Positions 5,462-10,425 of a stretch of 10,425 nucleotides of DNA are shown piece by piece. Every line of letters begins with the position of its first letter. The first letter of the stretch is position 1. The stretch comes from Robbsia sp050955065. Lineage in GTDB: Bacteria; Pseudomonadota; Gammaproteobacteria; Burkholderiales; Burkholderiaceae. The DNA lies in assembly GCA_050955065.1 (NCBI GenBank), contig JBPBQT010000514.1, positions 1 to 10,425 on the forward strand, given 5' to 3'. The notes under the pieces were generated by a model that saw only the letters and a list, made by a program, of their open reading frames with translations, was not told where the DNA came from and searched no databases. A program made the translations under genes and the position numbers.

Positions 5462-7072
5462 TCAGATCTCTTTCTTCAACTGATCGGACATGCGCAACGC
5501 GAGCGCCGCGATCGTCAACGTCACGTTGACGGTACCGACCGTCGGCATCGTCGCGCTGCTCGAAATGAACAGGTTGCGATGATCGAACGTGCGGCAATCC
5601 TTGTCGACGACGGCGTCGCGGGCGTCGCTCCCCATGATCGTCGCGCCGGTGATGTGGTTGTTCGGCGCGAATTCGTCCTGGAACTTGATATCGGTGCCGC
5701 CCAGCACGTGCGCCGCCGTGGCGTAGATTTCGCGCGTGTGCGCCGCGCCGCGTTTGACGTAGTCGTCGATGCGATACGTGATCTCGGGCCGCGGGACGCC
5801 GCTCGCGTCGGTCTGCGTGCGGCTCGGCACGATCCGGTTTTCCGGCGCGGGCAGGATTTCGTGGAAGCAATCGAATTCGACGAAACGCGCCGCGCGCTCG
5901 CGGATGCGCGCATCCAGTTCGACCGGTTTCAGAAGTCTGCCCTGATCGAAGACGTTCTTCGTTTCCTGATCGATGCGGGACATGTTCGACAGATGGATCT
6001 TCTTCGCCGCCTCGTTCGCCCGAAACGCGCCATCTCGAAAACCGATCAGCGACGTCATCTCCTGCGGACCGCGCCCGGGCCACAGCTTTTCATTCGCGTA
6101 GAACGTGACGCCGGTGCCGGGGTGATCCATCAGATTGCGCCCGACCATGTCCGAACTGTTGCCCACGCCGTTCGGGAAATCATGACTGGTGGACATCAGC
6201 ATGATCTTCGGCGTCTCGATGCCGTTCGCCGCAAGCACGAAGTATCTGCCTTCGACACGGTGCTCCATGCCCTGCGGATCCTTGTACAGTGCTGCGGTGA
6301 TCTGTTTCTGCGCGCCGACCTCGAGCCGGAACACCACCGCGTTTTCGATCAGCCGCGCGCCGGCCCGTTCCGCTTTCTCGACGTGCACGATGCCGTTGTA
6401 CATCGCGCCGATCGGACAGATCGGCATGCAGTTGTTGTTGCCGCAGCAGGTCGGCCGACCGTCGTACGGGCGGCTGTTGCGCGCCACCGGCTCGGTCACC
6501 ACGCGATAGCGCGCGTCATGATGGTTGAGCGCGCTCTTGATCGTCTGCTCGTTGAACGACAGCGGCAGCGGCGCCATCGGATAGGGCCGGCTGCGCGGCG
6601 AGCCCAGCTCCTCGTTCATCGGACCCCAGACGCCGAGTGCCTCCTCGGCGCGCTGATAATAGGGCTCGAGCTCGTCGTACTGCAGCGGCCAGTCGCGCGC
6701 CACGCCGTACGTGCTCTTCATCTTGAAATCATTCGGCATGAAGCGCCACGCGGACGCGGCCCAGTGCCACGTGGTGCCGCCCACCGCGCGGATGTATTCC
6801 GAGTTGAACTTGTGTTCGCCCTTCAGGATCAGGTAATCGTTCGGCGGGTCGTAGACCGGATGCGGCGCCCATTCGCTGGGCGGATAGGGCGCGATGAAAT
6901 CGGACTTGTCGGGCTGGTTGCGGAAGCGCTCGACGATCTCCCAGCGCGGCATGCGCGGTCCCGCTTCGAGCACGATGACCGATTTGCCGGCAGCGGCCAG
7001 CTGATGGGCGACGATGGCGCCCGCGACACCGGAGCCGACGACCACGACGTCGGCATGTTCTGTGTTGGCCAT
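5462..7072 (-). CDS. FAD-dependent glucose dehydrogenase catalytic (alpha) subunit, GMC family
   Basis: A 536-residue GMC oxidoreductase that oxidises C1 of glucose to glucono-1,5-lactone. The FAD-binding GSGVAG is at 13-18 with acidic residue E36 ending the second strand. VGGTTWHWAASAWR (97-110) is the GMC flavin-contact region. Cys209, Cys210, Cys215 and Cys219 (in PTCCGNNNCMPICP) match the Burkholderia cepacia enzyme, in which three such cysteines hold a 3Fe-4S cluster and one bonds to the gamma subunit (from memory). Catalytic Asn472-His473 lie in FAPNNHITGATIMG. The C-terminal TMPTVGTVNVTLTIAALALR is the GMC FAD-closing segment. The sequence appears very close to B. cepacia FAD-GDH as I recall it, with similar length. 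There is no signal peptide; export is by riding with the Tat-bearing gamma subunit. The start follows the gamma stop by one base (TGACATG). Gluconate or another polyol as substrate is less likely. Confidence 0.92.
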   Translation of the reverse strand: MANTEHADVVVVGSGVAGAIVAHQLAAAGKSVIVLEAGPRMPRWEIVERFRNQPDKSDFIAPYPPSEWAPHPVYDPPNDYLILKGEHKFNSEYIRAVGGTTWHWAASAWRFMPNDFKMKSTYGVARDWPLQYDELEPYYQRAEEALGVWGPMNEELGSPRSRPYPMAPLPLSFNEQTIKSALNHHDARYRVVTEPVARNSRPYDGRPTCCGNNNCMPICPIGAMYNGIVHVEKAERAGARLIENAVVFRLEVGAQKQITAALYKDPQGMEHRVEGRYFVLAANGIETPKIMLMSTSHDFPNGVGNSSDMVGRNLMDHPGTGVTFYANEKLWPGRGPQEMTSLIGFRDGAFRANEAAKKIHLSNMSRIDQETKNVFDQGRLLKPVELDARIRERAARFVEFDCFHEILPAPENRIVPSRTQTDASGVPRPEITYRIDDYVKRGAAHTREIYATAAHVLGGTDIKFQDEFAPNNHITGATIMGSDARDAVVDKDCRTFDHRNLFISSSATMPTVGTVNVTLTIAALALRMSDQLKKEI

Positions 7073-7073
7073 G

Positions 7074-7646
7074 TCAGGTGTGTTTTTCTTGGGGAGGGGT
7101 GGCCCAGAACCCGGGCTTTTCCGGGCAATAGGAACGAATCACGAGAACGTCGGCGACGATGTCGAACATCAGCGCCTGTTCATAGGTCACCACCTGATTG
7201 TCGACGACGCCCATGTACCAGCCGCCGAGGATGCGCAGCGCCAGGGCTTCCTGGCGCGCGTCGAGTGTGCCCCGCACCAGCGCGGCCGCGAGTTGCCGCA
7301 ACTGCTCGGGAAAGGCGGGCGCCGCTTTCCCGACCGCGTCGAGCATGCGGGCCGCGACACCGCTGTCGAGCGTGGTGCGGGCGGTGAGGGCCTGCGAGAC
7401 CGCGATGAAATGTTCGAGCAGGCTGGCGGATGCGTCTGTTTCGGAGGTCGCCGCAGTGGCGACTGCCGCAGTGGAGGATGCAACGGTCGAGGCCGCGGCG
7501 GCCGGCGTCTGCGCGAATGCGCGCAGCGTCGCCGAACCGGCGGCCGCCGCGGTGGCGATCGCGAGCATGCCGTGCAGCGTCTGTCGACGTTTGCCGCTCG
7601 TCGGTTCGTCCGTGTGGGGATGATCTTTGAAATGGTTCTGGTTCAA
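7074..7646 (-). CDS. Gamma (small, Tat-signal) subunit of FAD glucose dehydrogenase
   Basis: A 190-residue chaperone-like subunit that carries the catalytic subunit through the Tat pathway and stays bound to it. K19-R20-R21-Q-T-L is the twin-arginine motif, followed by a hydrophobic alanine-rich segment and a likely cleavage at AFA(45)-Q46. Residues 46-72 are an Ala/Thr/Ser linker, longer than I recall in the B. cepacia subunit (about 168 aa). The conserved C-terminal domain includes GGWYMGVVDNQVVTYEQALM (141-160) and VIRSYCPEKPGFWA (169-182); Cys174 is the probable partner of an alpha cysteine. The start is TTG at 7646-7644: AAGGAG lies 9 nt ahead, and the first in-frame ATG (codon 27) would remove the twin arginines. 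The gap of 89 bases to the upstream lactonase holds a hairpin, but no strong terminator, so it is probably in the same operon. Confidence 0.88.
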   Translation of the reverse strand: MNQNHFKDHPHTDEPTSGKRRQTLHGMLAIATAAAAGSATLRAFAQTPAAAASTVASSTAAVATAATSETDASASLLEHFIAVSQALTARTTLDSGVAARMLDAVGKAAPAFPEQLRQLAAALVRGTLDARQEALALRILGGWYMGVVDNQVVTYEQALMFDIVADVLVIRSYCPEKPGFWATPPQEKHT

Positions 7647-7674
7647 TTGCCTGAACTCCTTGTGTGATGCCCGA

Positions 7675-7692
7675 GCCGGCCAGTCGGCCGGC
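7675..7692 (-). other. Intercistronic hairpin between lactonase and gamma genes
   Basis: GCCGGCC (7675-7681) and GGCCGGC (7686-7692) form a perfect 7-bp all-GC stem with a 4-nt loop (AGTC). No T tract follows. In this position it may stabilise or partly terminate the upstream transcript, which would let lactonase and dehydrogenase be made at different levels. Confidence 0.45.
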
Positions 7693-7735
7693 GTGCCACG
7701 ATCATGCGGTCAGCGTGCGGTGCGTTGGCGGCCGG

Positions 7736-9046
7736 TCACGGCCTTACCAGCTTGAAGTCCACCGGCGAGCCGATGTCGAGTCGCGCGGGATGATCGGCGA
7801 GTTCGCCACTTGCCGGGTCGCGGCGGAAGATGAACGCGCTGTCGCTGTCCTGATTGCCGAGGATCAGCCAGCGGCCGCTCGGATCGATGACGAATTCGCG
7901 GGGCGTTTTGCCCAGCGTCGGGCGCCGCGCCACGAAACGCAGATGACCGGTTGCCGGATCCACCGCGTACCAGACGATCTCGTTGGCGTCGCCACGGTTC
8001 GTCACGTACAGGAAGCGCCCGTCCGGCGACAGGTGGATCGCGCCGCCGCCGACCTTGCCCTGAAAGCCCGGCGCGGTGATCGGCACGCGCTGGATTCGCG
8101 TCAGCGTGCCGTCGTCATAGTCGAACGCGATGACGGACGCATCCATTTCCGTGGTCAGATACGCATGTCTCGCGCCGGCATCGAATACGAGATGCCGCGG
8201 CCCCGCGCCGGGCCGAACCGGCACGTAGCGCCGTTCGGTCGGACTGAACAGACCGCGGCTGCCGTCCGCGGTGTAGCGGTAGGCGAAGACCTGGTCGGTA
8301 CCGAGGTCCTGCGCGAACAGGTAACGGCCGTCCGGGGAAAACACCGTCGAATGAACATGCGAATTGTCCTGGCGGCCCTTTACCGGACCGCTGCCGTCGT
8401 GATGCACAGCCAGCACCGATTCCCCGACCCGGTCGCCTTGCAGCGGAAACACGGCGAGGCTGCCGCCCGGGTCCGGGGCGACCGAATAATTGGCGGTGAC
8501 CAGGTAGCGCTGGTCCGGCGAGATCGCCAGGTAGGTGGGATCGTTGCCGGTCGAACTGACCTTGTCGATGAAACGCAACCGGCCGCTACGGGGGTCGAAA
8601 CGATAAGCGCTGACGCTGCCGCGCTGCGTGGCCGGACCGTTGTCGCCGGGCAGTTCGTTTACCGCGTAGACGTGCTGTCGGTCCGCGCTGATCGCCAGAT
8701 AGGACGGATCCTCGGCCCGGGTGACGGACAGCGGCGTGGTCGCACCGGTGCGGCTGTCGAAGCGGTAGACATAGATGCCTTCGCTCTTGCCCGTGTGCGT
8801 ATAGGTGCCGACGAGCAGGTCGTAGCTGTCGGCGGTCGCCGCGTCGGCGGGCGCTGCATCGGCCAGCGCCGTGTTCGACGATGTGCCGGACGGCGTGGAC
8901 GGCGTGGACGGCGTGGACGGTTGCGCGAACGCGGGCGCGACGAAAATCGCGACGAGAAGCGGGAAGGAGAGGGATAGCGTGACGGAAAGCGCAGGCGGGC
9001 GCGTTCGTGCCGCCAGGCGACGCGTGCGGGTCAATGCGAATGGCAT
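7736..9046 (-). CDS. Exported lactonase, seven-bladed beta-propeller family
   Basis: A 436-residue protein of the Lactonase family (6-phosphogluconolactonase-like propeller). Given its neighbours, the likely role is hydrolysis of the gluconolactone made by the dehydrogenase (inference). A basic N-terminus and a hydrophobic segment (about 20-38) end in APAFA(41)-Q, a standard Sec signal, so it acts in the periplasm. A low-complexity Thr/Pro/Ser/Ala linker (43-73) precedes the propeller at about 74-436. Family hallmarks include LLVGTYTHTGKSEGIYVYRF (77-96), DNSHVHSTVFSPDGRYLFAQ (227-246), PGAGPRHLVFDAGARHAYLT (279-298) and GGGAIHLSPDGRFLYVTNRG (333-352), with repeated 'SPDGRYL'-type blade turns. 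GGAG lies 5-6 nt ahead of the ATG at 9046-9044. First gene of the operon behind a promoter near 9300. Other propeller functions cannot be excluded from sequence alone. Confidence 0.88.
   Translation of the reverse strand: MPFALTRTRRLAARTRPPALSVTLSLSFPLLVAIFVAPAFAQPSTPSTPSTPSGTSSNTALADAAPADAATADSYDLLVGTYTHTGKSEGIYVYRFDSRTGATTPLSVTRAEDPSYLAISADRQHVYAVNELPGDNGPATQRGSVSAYRFDPRSGRLRFIDKVSSTGNDPTYLAISPDQRYLVTANYSVAPDPGGSLAVFPLQGDRVGESVLAVHHDGSGPVKGRQDNSHVHSTVFSPDGRYLFAQDLGTDQVFAYRYTADGSRGLFSPTERRYVPVRPGAGPRHLVFDAGARHAYLTTEMDASVIAFDYDDGTLTRIQRVPITAPGFQGKVGGGAIHLSPDGRFLYVTNRGDANEIVWYAVDPATGHLRFVARRPTLGKTPREFVIDPSGRWLILGNQDSDSAFIFRRDPASGELADHPARLDIGSPVDFKLVRP
8892..8918. repeat. Three 9-bp tandem repeats inside the lactonase linker
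   Basis: GGCGTGGAC is repeated three times exactly. On the minus strand it encodes the Ser-Thr-Pro units of the linker just after the signal peptide (STPSTPSTPS). The period is three codons, so slippage changes linker length without shifting the frame. Confidence 0.85.
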
Positions 9047-9110
9047 GCAAACTCCGGCAGGAAGGGATGAACGGCGTCAGCCGGTGACCTTCCACCCGGC
9101 GTCGACCATG

Positions 9111-9150
9111 ACGGAACGGAACAAGACGGGACCGGACGGGACAGGACAAG
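9111..9150. repeat. Degenerate 5-bp tandem array in the operon leader
   Basis: Eight successive pentamers beginning AC follow one another: ACGGA, ACGGA, ACAAG, ACGGG, ACCGG, ACGGG, ACAGG, ACAAG. On the minus strand this is a pyrimidine-rich run of the CCCGT type in the untranslated leader of the lactonase gene, 65-104 nt upstream of its start codon. Confidence 0.75.
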
Positions 9151-9296
9151 ATGACTCCCCGCCGCGCCCATGGACCGCGCGATCGCGCGGCGGCGGCACG
9201 ATGAAACGCACGTCCGGGCGGGTATGTGCCGACAGCGCCCTCCACCCGACATCACGATGCGACCCATTGCCGCACACGTACGGGAAAACCGCTGGG

Positions 9297-9302
9297 ATTA
9301 TA
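9297..9302 (-). promoter_or_regulatory. -10 box of the lactonase/glucose dehydrogenase operon
   Basis: A perfect TATAAT is read on the minus strand at 9302-9297, in an AT-rich pocket of otherwise GC-rich DNA. No good -35 box lies 16-18 bp upstream (best 3 of 6), which suggests a weak or activator-aided promoter. Transcription would start near 9290, giving a leader of about 244 nt before the lactonase ATG. Confidence 0.6.
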
Positions 9303-9304
9303 TA

Positions 9305-9318
9305 TGGAATCGGTTCCA
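9305..9318. promoter_or_regulatory. LacI-family operator, PtxS-like
   Basis: TGGAATCGGTTCCA has perfect five-base arms and fits the LacI-family operator pattern TGnAAnCGnTTnCA at every fixed position. It differs from the PtxS operator of Pseudomonas (TGAAACCGGTTTCA, from memory) at 3 of 14 bases. PtxS is a 2-ketogluconate-responsive repressor of sugar-acid genes. The site ends 2 bp from the TATAAT box, inside the -35/-10 spacer, so a bound repressor would block RNA polymerase. The regulator gene is not in this window. Confidence 0.65.
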
Positions 9319-9400
9319 CATGCAGACGGAACGAGGCGGCACCGAGCCGCAGCGGCGCACCGCGCCATGACGTCGCGCAACCGCCCGTGACACGGCCGGC

Positions 9401-10425
9401 TCAGCGCAGCAGTGCACGCAGATCGATCAACTCGTATGTCCTGAGGTCCTCGTTCGCGCCTAGCATCACCACCCTGTGCGCGGGGCCGTCCTGGCCGGCG
9501 CGCACCGTGCGGATTTCGGCCGGCTCGCCGACCCCCGCGAGCGTCAGCACCGATTCGATGGCGACGCCGTGCATCGCGCCATGGGCCTCGACGACGAGAA
9601 TATAGGGATGCGGGCGCTTGCTGCCCGGCCGGGCATGCAGGCGCGCCACGTCGGTCACCGTGATCATCCGATCGCGCCAGGGCGTCAGGCCGCGGTTGGC
9701 GCCGTCGGCGCGCGTCGCGAGTGTCGTGCTCGGGCAGGTAAAAATCTCCACCACCTGTTCGAGCGACATGGCGAATGTGCTGCCGTCGGTGGTAAACACC
9801 AGGAAGCCGCCGGGCGAGGGGGCATCGGCCGCCGCCTGGGCGCCGCGCCGCGCCGTGTTGCGACCGCCGGCACCGGCCGGTTGCCCGGCACCGGCCGGGG
9901 GCCGGGCCGGCACCGCTTGCCGGTCGCGGTGACGATCCAATTTGACGACGACGTCGTTCGCCAGCAGCGCCACCGGGTCCAGCACCAGCGCATACACGCC
10001 GGTCGCGGTGCGCATGCTGCCGGCGAACACCTCCGGACGCTGGAACGCCGCCGCCGGCACGGGGTCGATCGCCGGCGCGCGCAGATCGGTCAACTCGACC
10101 AGCTCATCGACCGGAAAACCCGCGCGCGTGCCGTTGCATTCCACCACCATCAGATAGGCGCCGTCGCCGGTCTGCGCATCCGGCAGCAGCGTCACGCCGG
10201 CCAGCGTCACCACGGGCAGATCCTGCCCGCGCCATTGCGCGATGCCGAGAAAACGGGTGCTCCCCGGCAGCGGCTGCACCAGCGGCGGCATGACCGAGAC
10301 GGACTGGATGGCCTCGGCGGACAGCGCCAGCAGGCGTTGCCCGCAGCGCACGATGGCCTGCTGGCGCAGGCTCGCGGCCGCCGCGGCGTTTTTCCCGGGC
10401 AGCGCCTGTCGCGGGCCGCGGGCGG
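9401..10425 (-). CDS. Double CheW-domain chemotaxis-type protein (5' end outside window)
   Basis: The frame is open from the right edge to TGA at 9403-9401, giving 340 visible residues. An in-frame GTG at 10351 is not a convincing start, because coding-like sequence (GKNAAAAASLRQQAIVRCGQ) continues upstream. CheW domains link chemoreceptors to CheA-type kinases. The first spans visible residues about 23-160, with the hallmark FLGIAQWRGQDLPVVTL near 58-74. The second spans about 205-340, with GLTPWRDRMITVTDVARL near 245-262 and a matching 'PYILVVEAHGAMHGVAIESV' strand pattern. A basic Ala/Gly/Pro linker (about 162-204) joins them. It is probably cytoplasmic. Two domains in one chain suggest a scaffold for an alternative chemosensory or signalling array rather than a plain CheW. 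The unseen N-terminus may hold more. It is unrelated in function to the operon downstream. Confidence 0.82.
   Translation of the reverse strand, partial: ARGPRQALPGKNAAAAASLRQQAIVRCGQRLLALSAEAIQSVSVMPPLVQPLPGSTRFLGIAQWRGQDLPVVTLAGVTLLPDAQTGDGAYLMVVECNGTRAGFPVDELVELTDLRAPAIDPVPAAAFQRPEVFAGSMRTATGVYALVLDPVALLANDVVVKLDRHRDRQAVPARPPAGAGQPAGAGGRNTARRGAQAAADAPSPGGFLVFTTDGSTFAMSLEQVVEIFTCPSTTLATRADGANRGLTPWRDRMITVTDVARLHARPGSKRPHPYILVVEAHGAMHGVAIESVLTLAGVGEPAEIRTVRAGQDGPAHRVVMLGANEDLRTYELIDLRALLR
9867..9898. repeat. Two 14-bp direct repeats in the CheW linker
   Basis: CCGGCACCGGCCGG occurs at 9867-9880 and 9885-9898, an 18-bp period equal to six codons, and encodes the linker repeat PAGAGQ-PAGAGG. 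A partial third copy follows. This is likely slippage within a flexible interdomain linker. Confidence 0.8.

Noticed and set aside
4015..5529. Plus-strand open frame of 504 codons opposite the cytochrome gene
   Set aside because: The minus strand carries three CXXCH motifs and a signal peptide. The plus frame is Arg-rich and featureless.
5459..7387. Plus-strand open frame of 642 codons opposite the alpha and gamma genes
   Set aside because: It is antisense to the clearly recognisable GMC subunit, is rich in Arg, Ala, His and Asp as expected for a shadow frame in GC-rich DNA, and shows no family motif.
7664..8977. Plus-strand open frame of 437 codons opposite the lactonase gene
   Set aside because: Shadow of the beta-propeller gene, with Arg/Val/Ala bias and no recognisable domain.

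Overview
The window is high-GC DNA that looks like a betaproteobacterium of the Burkholderia sensu lato group. The basis is the strong resemblance (recalled, not searched) of three adjacent proteins to the FAD-dependent glucose dehydrogenase of Burkholderia cepacia. Supporting signs are an extended translation initiation factor IF-1 paralogue, a lysine/alanine-rich histone H1-like protein, and two small proteins resembling families I associate with Burkholderia. Nearly all genes lie on the minus strand. The exceptions are a truncated gene at the left edge and a short iron-box-preceded ORF at 1714-1854.

Left part (1-3291): the 3' end of an unrecognised plus-strand gene, a 59-codon minus-strand gene with a good ribosome binding site, and infA (IF-1 paralogue) between two hairpins. 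About 600 bases without a convincing gene follow. Next is a Fur-box promoter with a strong Shine-Dalgarno sequence ahead of a 46-codon plus-strand ORF of unknown function. A two-gene minus-strand unit of small proteins comes next, then about 700 bases of non-coding, partly purine-rich DNA with a 13-bp tandem repeat. The histone H1-like gene (3292-3813) and its AT-rich upstream region follow.

Right part (4032-9318): a compact minus-strand operon. In transcription order it encodes an exported beta-propeller lactonase, the Tat-signal gamma subunit, the FAD/Fe-S GMC alpha subunit and the tri-heme cytochrome c beta subunit. The three dehydrogenase genes are joined by one-base gaps. Together they fit a periplasmic pathway: alpha oxidises glucose to gluconolactone, the lactonase opens the lactone to gluconate, and the electrons pass through the cytochrome subunit to the respiratory chain. 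Gamma escorts signal-less alpha through Tat. The operon has a perfect TATAAT box and, two bases upstream of it, a 14-bp palindrome of the LacI-family type that closely resembles the PtxS operator of sugar-acid metabolism in Pseudomonas. The leader is about 244 nt and carries a degenerate 5-bp tandem array.

The right edge holds the 3' part of a gene with two CheW-type domains, running out of the window. The most interesting items are the Fur-box-linked orphan small ORF, the PtxS-like operator inside the glucose-oxidation promoter, and the lactonase/dehydrogenase gene association.
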